Source: Owenia fusiformis (lineage: Eukaryota > Annelida > Polychaeta > Sabellida > Oweniidae). From it: 64,000 nt of DNA. The stretch's first letter is position 1, and every line of letters starts with the position of its first letter. Position numbers and translations under genes: made by a program. The stretch is from assembly GCA_903813345.2 (NCBI GenBank), contig CAIIXF020000006.1, forward strand, positions 15,010,348 through 15,074,347. The letters are read 5' to 3'. Under the pieces are notes generated by a model. The model had not been told where the DNA came from, did not search any database, and saw only the letters and a program-made list of their open reading frames with translations. Positions 37,741 to 62,973 of the stretch are shown piece after piece.

Positions 37741-37855
37741 GGTCTAGCTAGCCCTTATGACCCACCGCCCCACCCCAACTACATATCCAAACAAGTGTGA
37801 TAAGGTGTGTAGTCAAGTAGAGGGAGGGAGGGAGGGGGGTCACAGGGTCTTGTGG
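37741..37855. mobile_element. C/G-rich hairpin MITE, copy 4
   Basis: It begins GTCTAGCTAGCCCTTATGAC and ends GGGGGGTCACAGGGTCTTGT, the best-preserved inverted ends of the family. Confidence 0.5.
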
Positions 37856-38333
37856 TCCCTCAAATAAGGATATCCATTGATCAGTGTGAAATAAGGTACA
37901 TAATCCTATCTGAATCATGCCTTTGCCAATATCAGATTAGTCACAAGTCGCATCTGTGATCATTAACATTTTACAATTACCTTATTTTAGCCTCTACTCA
38001 TTGACAAACCCAAACCAGATTGTGTTTTAGAGAGGAAGGTATAACACTTCCAACACACTACTAAGAGTATCTTATATGGTTGGTTGGAACACCAACCTTA
38101 CTCAATCTCTAGCTGTAAAGTAACTTCATTTTTAAGAATATTAATTATATTTAGGATGAAGCGTTACTTGTCTGGATTTAGATATTTCAAAATTTCTTTT
38201 CGGAGTTTGACACATGGTGAAATTTTCTCGCTGTAGCTAAAAAATAACAATAGATTCACACGGGGATGTGAGCTGATGTTCCTCGAATCTATACATAAAG
38301 GTATATTTCATATTATTATGCCATATTTACTGT

Positions 38334-38752
38334 CAGTGTGGGAAATAAGCATTTTTTGTGCCTGGACAAATTTGTCCAGTCACTTTGAAACACTCCAGAC
38401 AAATTCTTTTATGACTGGTCAAAATTTTGACCAGACAGTTTGAAAACACACTGGACAATTTTTTGTACTTGGTCAATGTAAAATAGAAAAAAAATACATA
38501 TAAACAGAGGGGGGGGGGGGGGTATAAAATGATTGAAATTCTTCACCATTGAATTTTATATTTTCCATTTGTCGACAACTTCTTCCTCAGAGGAAGTCCA
38601 ATTTATATTCCTTCATTTGATGTGTAAAACATAATTCATTGTCTCATCAAAATATATCTGAACAATTTTGACCACACAGTTTGAAACAGTCTGGACAAAT
38701 TTCTTTTCAGACTCGACATTTGTCCGTTGTCTGGTGCTTATTTCCCACACTG
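38334..38752. mobile_element. MITE with CAGTGTGGGAAATAAGCA ends
   Basis: Perfect 18-bp inverted ends are flanked by ACTGT on both sides (38329-38333, 38753-38757). The interior carries repeated GACCAGACAGTTTGAAA and GGACAAATTTGTCC motifs and a run of about 14 G near 38509-38522. Non-coding. Confidence 0.65.
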
Positions 38753-39760
38753 ACTGTGCGTGTGACACAATGAATTACAATATTTATAGTACCAAGGCAG
38801 CTCAATCTTTCTACTCAAAGCTGGAATATAGGCTAGAGAAGGCTTTGGACCGAAGTAACACCAACCCTCTATCATACTATACTATTACATAGACAGAAAC
38901 AGAATGAAAAATATATACCAGTCCATCCATTTGTTAAAACAGGATCAGATCATTTCAACATTGAAGCTTTGAATTTCAAAATTGGATTTAAATAGAAAGA
39001 AGTGCGAGAAAAATCCCCAACCATGGTAGACTAGTCATCTGCGCAATACTCATGTCTTTACCATCTAATTCACTTTGAACCCTCAATGTGGAAGCTCATG
39101 GATGTCTAAATATTTTATATTGAACAATATTACTGGTTCATCTTAGAGGTTCGGAAATTGAATTCAATAATCACTCTTGACAGGTCTTGATACCAATTTC
39201 ATGATACGCTTCACTGAACACCAGCCAACCGAAAATTTCTGATAGTTATGGTTTCAACGTTTCTCTGAACTTATATCAAGGTCATGACAACCTTGGAATG
39301 TCACTTATCAAATATCATATTGGTTTAAATATCTCAACAATTATACTATCTGTTATGGTACATGCATTCATTACTGACAATTACAGGTGAGTCACAACCC
39401 CTGGAATTTGGAAATGTTTTGAAGTGTTAGTAATTACCTACATTCGTTTTATTTTATCAAACAGTGGAAATCCAGCTTCACAATAATATGCAAAACATTT
39501 AAAAACAACATCACATTACATTAAGGATGCTCTATCGGTATACGCAACTGAATAAACAACTTGTTGCAACATCTGAAAGTTTACAACTTTTCTTGACCTG
39601 TGAAAAAGTAGGTCGGCCATGTTGGAAAAATACCTTTACATTTCTGGAATTTGCGTACTAACTGCGTTCTTATTTGGACATGATCACCTCAAAATTGATA
39701 ATTCAAAGATAATTCAGATGTTCAACTATCTAAAAGATTTCAAATAAATTGACTACTTAC

Positions 39761-39836
39761 CCGAAAATCGTGTAAATCCGACAGAAAACAATGTACTCGG
39801 TACGAGAAGAGTAAGCTCCCAAGCGCTAGTAAGGAA
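39761..39836 (-). other. Distal 5' non-coding exon of the caldesmon-like gene
   Basis: A strong donor (CGG then GTAAGTAGTC) ends this exon at 39761. No ORF runs into it, and the next plausible pieces are the 33042 exon or the coding exon at 16041. The 5' limit is not visible; about 39836 is a guess placed just below the GC-box. It is the farthest upstream exon candidate and sits beside promoter-type motifs, so I take it as the main first exon. Assignment to this gene rests on strand and order only. Confidence 0.45.
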
Positions 39837-39890
39837 GGGGGCGTGGTCACAATCACATGACCAAATCTGAGTAACCTGATTGGTCCCAAG
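39837..39890 (-). promoter_or_regulatory. Candidate distal promoter: CCAAT box, E-box and GC/KLF box
   Basis: Read on the minus strand, a CCAAT pentamer in GGGACCAATCAGG (39883-39879) is followed by TGGTCATGTGATTG, an E-box-like site, and then CCACGCCCCC (39846-39837), a KLF/Sp1-type box. The nearest exon donor follows about 75 bases later. This order and spacing is usual for animal TATA-less promoters. No TATA box is seen. The motifs are direct observations; promoter function is inferred. Confidence 0.4.
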
Positions 39891-41919
39891 TTTTATTGAT
39901 TGACAAAGTTTTCTAAAGAGATAACAAAGTGAAAGTGCATTTGTAATAGGACTTTGTGTTTTGCAATTCTACTCAATTTGATTTTCATCACTTTCAGACT
40001 CTTTGAATTACTATGACAATTTGACTATCCCTTGGCCTTAGTTATAACACAAAAACAGTGTAGACTTCATCCCCTTTAGTGTTAAATCATGGGCTTTCTA
40101 GTTGAAGGCCCATGGTTGAATGGCCAGGGTTGTTGAATGGAGAAGGGATAGGTAGTAACTGTTGGACTAGAATGGAGGGGGGCCAGGGGAGGGGCACTGG
40201 CAGATCCAGAAGCTAACAAGATGGGGACACAAGTCAGAAAAAAAATCCATGTAACCAAAAATAGGCCCCAAATTTTGAAAATTTAAGGCCCATTTTTATT
40301 ATTTGGCTAAAAATGAAAAAATAATGCCCAAAAAGACCCACTAATGGCAAACTAGCCGACAGACAAGATTTTATGATGGAAATCCAAAATGGGAACCCTT
40401 AAAACACCGCTTACAACTTATCTAGTATGCCCAAAAACTTCAAAGTTCAAGATATTCATTCCAAGAAATATTACATTTTATTTCAAATTAATCCAACTAC
40501 ATGTACAAGCTTGCCTGAAGAAATAAAATACCCCATATTTTTCATATTTCAGGGATTTTACTCAAGATTTTCCTTTAAACTTATACATTATTTGGACAGA
40601 GGCATATAGAGACATTTTATACCCTTGAAGAACTATATCTCTATTATTTATTCAAACTTACTATCAAGGAAAGAAGATATGAACAAGATCATAGAATTAA
40701 ATAATTTTCCTAAATGAGTACAAATGTAAAATGCAACTAAACCAAAGGTATACAGAAGTATTTTTATACCTCTGGGATACATTATAAATAAAAAAACGAG
40801 AGGGGGTGTTTCAAAATGATGGCAGTTTCAAAATGATCAGAAAATGAATTTAAAAAATAAACCCTCTTTTTAATACAAATGCTCATCATTTCTTTAGCAA
40901 TGTAGTTATGAGTGGACACAAAAAGTAAGCACAAGGGATGAATGTATTAATTTAATAAGAAAGCATTTCTCTTGCTTTATTGATAGAACCCCTGGTCCTG
41001 TTACCAGGTAAGATAGTGGAAAAGCAGATGATCCCATCTTCCCCTAAATATAGCAGGCTTACTTGCATTAACCCTTATCAACCAGAAAATGTGAATGCTT
41101 CGGGGGAAAATACTTAAACTCACTGGGCTAACCACACTTGTTTAAGAATTAGAGGTCCTACAAAGGTATGTCTACATATAGAGTTATGAGTATATTGTAC
41201 CATAAAATCTTAAAAAATTGAACCCCCCTCACCCTATGTTTATTTTCCACCAAAGCTACATTTTGTATGTTTGTCCATCATCCATAACTACTAAACCTAA
41301 ATAGAATGACAGCTCAAAAATGTTTATTCTATCCCATTCACTATCCACAAATTGTTGTAAGAAATGAAAGGACATACATATATATATTTTAACTGTCAAT
41401 AACAATCCTTAACTAAACCAGGGGCTAACACTACATAGATTATCTTTATATGTTCATTTTTAGGCCCAAAGTACTCTTGATATTAAAGTACTTGGCAACC
41501 TGTATTGTTAAATAATTTTAAGATATTGTGCCAAAACTAGAGGCTATTGAAATACATGAACGTTAGCCTCAAATGAACACATAATTGCAGCAAAGCATGC
41601 TTTCTCAGTAATTGCTACATGTTATGTCACAGCTAATCAAGAAAGCCTAATTACTACATAATATTATTTAATCATAATTTTTCCAAAAATACACTAATGT
41701 ATCGCATCATGAACTATTTTCTGGTTTAGAGTCAAATGTTTGAAGAGGCATTGTAAGATTGGGAATGTGTCTTCAGATTTTTGTGAACTTTTTTAACATC
41801 TTTTAGACTAATTAATATCTCATCCAGGTCTTATCAATAAAATACAATGTGGGTATCTATCTACTATCTATGACTTGGTGATTTGTATAAATAAAAAAAA
41901 TTAGTACCGTGGGTACTGG
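39890..41919. other. Intergenic sequence, left part
   Basis: It lies between the distal promoter and the tandem-repeat element and contains no gene. A repeat fragment near 40190-40330 has GGCACTGGCAGATCCAGAAG and many GGCCC/GGGCC motifs, resembling the element at 58856-59147. The rest is plain AT-rich DNA. Confidence 0.5.
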
Positions 41920-43565
41920 GCTCACATGGTGACAGAAAAAAACTGATATAATTTTTTGCTGATTTTTTGTTACAAAATTATTTCAAGCCATCTGTCTCTC
42001 AGTCAATTAAAATGGCTGAAAAAAAACGGATATAATTTTTTGCCAATAATTTGTAACAAAATTATTTCATACAACTACTCTTTACAGTGACATGGCTTTT
42101 TGCAATGCAAGACACCAAAAATTATTTGTAAAGCTAGGAAATGGGCCAAAATTGAATTTCGCGAGACAAAAATGGCGACCATTTTGAAATCAGGCAAGCT
42201 TTTGAACCAGGAGTAACAGAGGAGTTTTTTGTATTGATGTTGAACAAAAATAACTTGAAACTGGAATCCTATCGACAGAGGTTTTAAGCAAATGGTCCAA
42301 AAGAGGATTTCGCGAGACAGATGGACAAATCAATTTTAACTAAAATGGCTGAAAATAAAAAAAACGGATATAATATTTTACCGATTTTTTGTAACAAAAT
42401 TATTTCATACAACTACCTTTTACAGTGACATGGCTTTTTGCAATGCAGGACAGCTGAAATTATTTGTAAAGCTAGGAAATAGGCAAAAAGTGAATTTCGC
42501 GAAACAAGAATGGCAACCATTTTGAAAATAGGCGAGCTTTTGAAGCAAGAGTCATAGGAGAGTTTTTTGTATTGATGTTGAACAAAATTAACTTAAAATG
42601 GGAATCCTATCGACAGAGGGTTTAAGGTAAATGGTCCAAAAGTGAATTTTAGGAAAGACAGATGGACAAATCAATGTTAACTAAAATGGCTGAAAATAAA
42701 TAAATGGTTATAATTTTTCGCCGTGTTTTCATAACAAAATTATTTCATACATCTACTCTTTACTTTGCAATGGATTTCTACAATGTAGGACACTTGAAAT
42801 TATTTGTAAAGCTAGGAAATGGGTCAGAAGTGAATTTCGCGAGACAAAAATGGCGGCCATTTTGAAAATAGGCGAGCTTTTGAACCAGGAGTCATAGGGG
42901 AGTTTTCTGAATTCATGTTGAACAGAAATAACTTTAAACAGGAAACCTATCGACAGAGGTTTTAAAACGTGCCACTGTTATTGACAGAAAGTGGATTTCG
43001 CGAGTCAGATAGACAAATCAATGTTAACTAAAATGGCTGAAAATAAAAAAATGGATACAATTTTTCGCTGATTTTTTGTAACAAAATTATTTCATATATC
43101 TAATCTTTACATTGACATGGATTTTTACAATGTAGGACACCTGAAATTATTTGTAAAGCTAGGAAATGGGCCAAAAGTGAATTTCGCAAGACAAAAGTGA
43201 CGGCCATTTTAAAAATAGGCGAGCTTTTGAACCAGGAGTCATAGGGGGGTTTTCTGTATTGATGTTGAACATAAATAACTTAAAACAGGAATCCTATCGA
43301 CAGAGGTTAGCTAGGAAATGGGCTAAAAGTGAATTTCGCGAGACAAAACTGACGGCCATTTTGAAAATAGGCGAGCTTTTGAACCAGGAGTCATAGGGGG
43401 GTTTTCTGTATTGATGTTGATCAGAAATAACTTAAAACAGGAATCCTATCGACAGAGGTTTTAAAACGTGCCACTATTGTTGACGGACGGACAGACAGAC
43501 GGACGGACGGACGGACGGACAGACAGACGGACAAGTGAGTGATTGCAAAAGCTCACCATGTGAGC
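41920..43565. mobile_element. Tandem-monomer element with ACGG/ACAG microsatellite (pearl-like layout)
   Basis: Inverted ends GCTCACATGGTGA (41920-41932 and 43553-43565) enclose tandem monomers of about 333-347 bp; AATGGCTGAAAA recurs at 42011, 42344, 42685 and 43032, and a partial unit starts near 43307. Most monomers contain GAATTTCGCGAGAC or a close variant, followed by ATGGC(G)GCCATTTTGAAA. The array ends in an ACGG/ACAG microsatellite. Tandem cores followed by a tetranucleotide microsatellite is the layout described for bivalve pearl-type elements, though those monomers are shorter. Confidence 0.7.
43483..43532 (+). repeat. ACGG/ACAG microsatellite
   Basis: A run of ACGG units interrupted by paired ACAG units, at the right side of the tandem-monomer element. 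Confidence 0.9.
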
Positions 43566-43666
43566 TAATAATACTATTACAAATGGTGCCCCTTACACCA
43601 TGGCCCTGCATTCAATAAACATCTTCCAGTTTTCAGAAAGGAACTACAGCAACACGGTGAATTTGA

Positions 43667-43672
43667 TTTATT
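43667..43672 (-). terminator. RUVBL2: Alternative distal polyadenylation signal for RUVBL2
   Basis: AATAAA on the minus strand about 710 nt past the stop codon. Use of this site would give a long 3' UTR ending about 80 nt short of the inverted terminal repeat of the 41.9-43.6 kb element. Confidence 0.25.
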
Positions 43673-44207
43673 GTAATATTGTTTTTATTTTGCATACTTG
43701 GGGTATATTTGATTACAATAACAAAATCCATTATGAAAAAATATAGTTAATTTTACTTCAGTGCATCCCACTAGATTTTAGCGCAAAGTTCACTCTACCA
43801 CTACAATCGAAAACACATCCAACTAGATTCCAGCAAAATAACACTGGATACTGGTTTAATACAATCAAAAAATAATCACACACAGTCTAAGACAAATATA
43901 CAATTTAGTTTAAAAAATTGAAAAACAACTTCAGGAGTAGTTTGTGGTTGGAAATGAAAGTGACATTTTGACCCTAAAATAAATATTATTTTGACCACAA
44001 AAATTGGTGATGATTTTATACAAAGGAACCTTGGTACATGTCTGGTACAAACAAAACCACATTTTATCTATCATTTCCAATGAATGACTCTCTACTGTAT
44101 CTTTAATGCCTATAAAAAGAATGTTCATGCAAAGCCACATTATGGCTTAGCACAACTTATGTAGTGTAGGAAATTCCATAGGGTTGATTCATGTGAAAAG
44201 CTAAACA

Positions 44208-44213
44208 TTTATT
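44208..44213 (-). terminator. RUVBL2: Candidate polyadenylation signal for RUVBL2
   Basis: AATAAA on the minus strand about 165 nt past the stop. It would give a short 3' UTR. A second AATAAA lies at 43672-43667, before the GGAC microsatellite of the neighbouring repeat. I cannot tell which is used. Confidence 0.35.
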
Positions 44214-44377
44214 TCCAATAAGTATGTTGAATCTAGCATTTTACACTACATGGTTTTCTATAAGAGGCTTATAAACGGAGTCCTATGTAAGTGAAGTTGT
44301 GCTTAAACTGGCTGGAATGCTAATAGGTGTCTATTTCACTGATCTGTTTCACGTATATTTCAGTCTATTTCTGTCTC

Positions 44378-58696
<14,319 letters not shown>

Positions 58697-58705
<9 letters not shown>

Positions 58706-58740
58706 CTTTGAAATGTCAATTCTCCCTCTATCGGTGACAT
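58697..58740 (-). CDS. RUVBL2: RUVBL2 exon 1 (MAA) with YY1-like motif over the start
   Basis: Coding part 58705-58697, ATG GCG GCG then donor GTAAGTTTG. The context TTCAAAGATGGCG has A at -3 and G at +4. AAGATGGCGGC matches the YY1 consensus, which in many housekeeping genes overlaps the start codon just inside the transcript. The 5' limit of the exon is not visible; 58740 is an estimate. Confidence 0.85.
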
Positions 58741-58855
58741 TGAGTACTACTCAAGTAGCAAGAAACCATTTTTCCCTTGTCGATGATTTTACTCTCAGAA
58801 CTATTCCCGGGGGAACTATTACATATGATTTGTATCGTACTAGTTATTGTTAACA

Positions 58856-59147
58856 CTGGCAGATGGGGGGGCACCCTTGGGTGGGCCCAGAAAAAAAATT
58901 GGGCCAAAAAATTTTGAGCAAAAAAAGGCCTTAGGGCCCCATAAAGTGGGCCTTTTGGTCATATTAAATGGGCCTTCTAAGGCCTTATTGTTTAATTTTA
59001 GGCCAAATTTTGAAGAAAATGGGCCTCAAAATTTCAAAATTTGGGCCCACTTTTTGGTTTTAGGGGCCCAAAATTTCAACCGGAAATTTTTTTCTCAGAC
59101 CAGAAATTCGGGCCCCCTTTGTTGGTTCCCAGATCCGCCCCTGGTAA
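58856..59147. mobile_element. GGGCC-rich MITE-like element
   Basis: The left end (CACTGGCAGATGGGGGGGCA) and the right end (on the minus strand CAGGGGCGGATCTGGGAACC) are imperfect inverted repeats. The interior alternates GGGCC and GGCCC with A/T runs. A relative lies near 40190. No clear target duplication. Confidence 0.45.
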
Positions 59148-59787
59148 AAGGACCATGTGTCCCATCTGAAAAAGTTCACATATTTCTATTTCTTTAGATA
59201 ATCAACATGTAACTGTTGGGTAAAGTGGGCTAATTTTTGTCGTGGGCGTGTAGCACAGATTCAGAATATCCACACATCTGATCTATGTTTTTTCTCTCAA
59301 AAACTCTTTCAAAAGTGGGCCCACATCCAGGTCCTTTCTTTTTGAAACACAGAGACCAGAGACCCTGTCCAAATCAGACCCAGAGGCGAAACATCAAATT
59401 CATCACTGGCATGGTTGATCTACCCCAAGAAGACAGATTATTTAAACAACCAAATCTTCCTTATACAGGAATTGTATTGAATACTGGGCATTGAATTTAG
59501 CACTTTCCTTTCGAGTCTAGTATCTGACTCGGTACACTGTATAGCTCCCGGACGTGCCCCTGGGAACGTGCCCAAGGGTCGTTACACTAAAAAGAGTCAA
59601 CTCGGGTCTATTGCCGTGTAAATCAACGGTAGATATGGATCGGATGCCGGGGAGGGGCTGTTTGGTTGCCTACCAAAGTGGGCCCACTCCCCGGCGCCCA
59701 CTCATTTTGTAGTATTTTAAGTGGTCCTACATTCATATTTAAACATGGGGATTGGTGTGCTAGCCTAGAAGGCCTCCCGGTATAAAC

Positions 59788-60310
59788 TTACCAGTTCAAG
59801 ATCGATAGACTCTGCGCACAGGGTAGTAATTTGTGGACACTTTCAAGTGTTTTAGAATCAATAGTTTCAATCTAAAGAATGTCTGACTTTTTCAATCGTT
59901 TTCTTTTTGGGGGAGCAATGTAGCATTTTACCAGTTCAAGATGCTGTTTGATTACTTCTAGGGACTTTTAATGTGTTTGAATAAATAAATGCAGATACGG
60001 GTCGCAAGAAATGATTCCAATATGTAATTTGGTGATATCTGGGCACTTTTAAAGTGTTTCCGTTTCTAAAAAATTCCACTGAAAAATATTTTTTAAATTT
60101 ATATTTTTGTTTGCATAAGGCAATCCTCACACTTTACCAATTTAAGATGTTATTTGGTGATTTCTTTGGCAATTAATGTATTTCGGTCAATAAATGGAAC
60201 TGAATATTTTTTCAAAAAAATCTCTTGGGGGATGTCTAGCCAGAATATTTTAATTACCAGTTCAAGATATATTTCTGGGCACTTTTAATGTGGTATAGCA
60301 AATAAATACT
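59788..60310 (+). repeat. Degenerate tandem array (TTACCAGTTCAAGAT units)
   Basis: Four units begin with TACCAGTTCAAGAT or close variants near 59790, 59930, 60136 and 60257. Each is followed by GGGCACTTTTAATGTGTTT-like and AATAAAT segments. Spacing is irregular (about 120-205 bp), so the array is old. Confidence 0.55.
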
Positions 60311-61092
60311 GTGTCCCTAACGTATCCCTGTTACTAACTTATGATCAGAAGAGAGAACAAAACAGGACTTCATTTACCGGTTTCCTAAACATGATGAACA
60401 TTGAGTCCGTGATGATATTATCAGAGGATTTCATCGCCTAATTTGTATAGTACTATGTCGATTCAAGAAATTTCAAGATTCTTACACAATTTGTTTTTTG
60501 ACTTATTCACCCTAGCCTATATAGAGATCGACTAAAATACCGTTCTCGTGATGCAAGATTCGACATTCTCCAGCAAACTCGAAACATTGTGTGACCCACG
60601 AAGCAATTTTTTTTATTACTTAAATAACTGGTGAATTAACAATAGTAGTATCAGATGTATAATTTTTAGTTTGTTAAAGAAATCTAGAAAAATCTCCCCG
60701 CGGTTTTGTCTTTAAGCTCAATCGCCGCCATCACTTTTTCAACGTGAAATATCGAAACGCTATGGTATTCTCATACACGTAGAACTAAATAGGACTGTTA
60801 TTTATATACCAGTTATTTAGCCATAGAAATAATTTGCTACATGGGTCACAAAAATGTTTTGAATTTCCTGAAGAATATCCAGTCTTGCATCACAAGTAGG
60901 TGATGCATACCATGGGCTTTCATCAAAAGCCCGTGTGTGTACTGAATGATATGTATGTAATGTCCGGGGCTAAGGCCGTGGGTGGCGATAAAATATAACA
61001 GAAAACTATGATTTAAAATGTCTAAAAACGTCTATTTCAAAATCTGATACATGCATCTCTGCAACAATTGACTAACTACCTGACTAACCCCC

Positions 61093-61652
61093 CTATCACA
61101 CCAAACTAGTTCTTACCCGTTCTTGCCAGTCCTACGAAACGGCTCAATCTGGCTGTGGTCGTGAAATATGTCTAAAATAATTAGCTACTTCGTTCATAAA
61201 CAGTCTTCAATACGTCCATCTCATTCGCAGTTCGTTCAGGTCGCACCACGTCGGTGTGCAACGTCGTATAACGCGTCCTTTAGTCTAGAAGGTCATCATG
61301 ACCTAATTACAGAACGGTATGGTCGCCATCGAATTTTGAATCGATTCAAAATTCTAAATCACATTCCCCGTCCGGGAAAGTCCATGAAGTTCGTAAACAG
61401 ACCGTAGAACGTTGTAGCTATACGTTCATTCAGTTCGTACACAGTTTAAAACCGATTCGGCAACGTTTTGACTATCACCAGAAAATTTTGAGCATGCTCT
61501 AAGTTCTGGAGGACCTACTCGTTCTTGTAGTTTCATGAAGTTTGTAAACAGATCCCAAACGATTCTTAGTGGGTTCTCAGTACGTCAAATCCGTTCGTGC
61601 ACAGTTTAAGCCCGTTTTCGAGAACGTAGTGAGAACTAGTTTGGTGTGATAG
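61093..61652. mobile_element. MITE with CTATCACACCAAACTAGTTC ends
   Basis: The inverted ends are perfect over more than 20 bp (61093 onward and to 61652). The interior has several GTTCGTACACAGTTTAA and GAACGTTGTAGC-like repeats and is richer in CpG than its surroundings. No transposase and no certain target duplication. Confidence 0.65.
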
Positions 61653-62175
61653 CTACTGGGCAACACCCAAACTCAACTGAGTGAGTGTGTTTTACCAAGG
61701 AACAACATTTTACGATGATATTAAAATTACATTAGAATTGAATCAATGCAACACCTTAAATGTTAATGTCAACACCATTATAGGCTTACATAATCTACAT
61801 CATTAAAGGCAAAATAGTACACCATGGTAGGCTGCATCCTTGCTGCAAGGGTATTTTACAAGTATTTAAGCAAGGTAATTTAAGCATAAATGAATAGAAG
61901 TCCTTTGAAGAAGGATGGGTAGGCTGTGATACACCATTAAAAGCTTAAATATACACCTGACCATATCGTTTGTAATTTTTAGATCAAATGGGCACGCCGT
62001 TTGTGTTCATTACTTTTTATTTCATGATTTTTTTTATTGAATGGGTCTTCAATTTAATACCAGCTATTTTTTAACACAAGAACTGGGTAAAGATTGAACT
62101 ATAAAACGAATGTTTTCCATTTCTGTGAAAAATGTGAGATCGATTTATGGGCCAGTCCTTGAAAAAAACTAAGAG

Positions 62176-62615
62176 AATAACCCAGATGCGAGTAGAAATA
62201 ATCTTGATTTACGACATTAAAAATTCAAAATTCAGTCAAAGTGATGTCATATTTGAAATCTGCATGTAAAAGTATATCTAAAAATATGGTTTCGAAAATT
62301 GTTTATCAACTTTGAAAATTTAATTTTTTTTGAAAATGTGACTTCTTGTTCGGGTTGATTCCCCATAGACCCCATGATACAAAATCACAAAAAGTGAAAT
62401 ATCTTTTCTTGTATTGGATAGATAACATTTTCTTTTACTGGACATATTTCAGTTTGCATAACTATTAGATACATAAGGGTTATATGAAAATTGAATCATT
62501 AAAACAGATGTGATTTAAGTTTAAGGGAACTTTCTCCTATACCCGCCATGCTATCTGACCCGAACGAGCCACCTGGTGGTGAATCTGGTAACTACCTACT
62601 CGCATCTGCGTTATT
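62176..62615. mobile_element. MITE with AATAACSCAGATGCGAGTAG ends
   Basis: 20-bp inverted ends with one difference. Inner motifs TGTTCGGGTTGATTCCCC and GACCCGAACGAG are roughly inverted as well. The interior is AT-rich and non-coding. Confidence 0.6.
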
Positions 62616-62947
62616 GTATCTATGAATTTATTGCAAAAGTCCGAATCATATAACTTGTTCAAGTCGAATGTAAATTTTCACTCAAGTTTCACAAAATCAG
62701 CTAGTTTTCAAAACAAGTCCAAAATAGGTTTCTTGATTAATCAACTGTACTCGAGCTTCCTCAATAAATTGCAAATCTCATCAATACCAAGGTGGTCGAT
62801 GGACTCTAGCAAGATAAAAGCAGACGATACTTTCGACAATATTATTCTATAATTTGATTACAATTACACACATGTTTTATACATATAATACCCTCTGTAA
62901 ATGAGAGGGTGCATGGTCCTTTATCAAACATCTTCAATATTTTGTAC

Positions 62948-62973
62948 AGGGTGAGCCAAAAAAGGTAACCCAA
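62948..62973 (+). mobile_element. Single mariner-like terminus
   Basis: TACAGGGTGAGCCAAAAAAG resembles Tc1/mariner terminal repeats of the ACAGGGTGnnCCAAAAA type. No matching inverted end is found to the right inside the window, so it is a truncated element or runs past the end. Confidence 0.3.

Noticed and set aside
58847-59197. 116-codon plus-strand open frame rich in Gly/Pro/Lys/Phe
   Set aside because: It is a translation of the GGGCC/GGCCC-rich MITE; no splice or start context.
60720-60745. ATGGCGGCGATTGAGC on the minus strand, resembling a housekeeping start
   Set aside because: No donor follows in a sensible frame, and RUVBL2 already has a consistent first exon at 58697.
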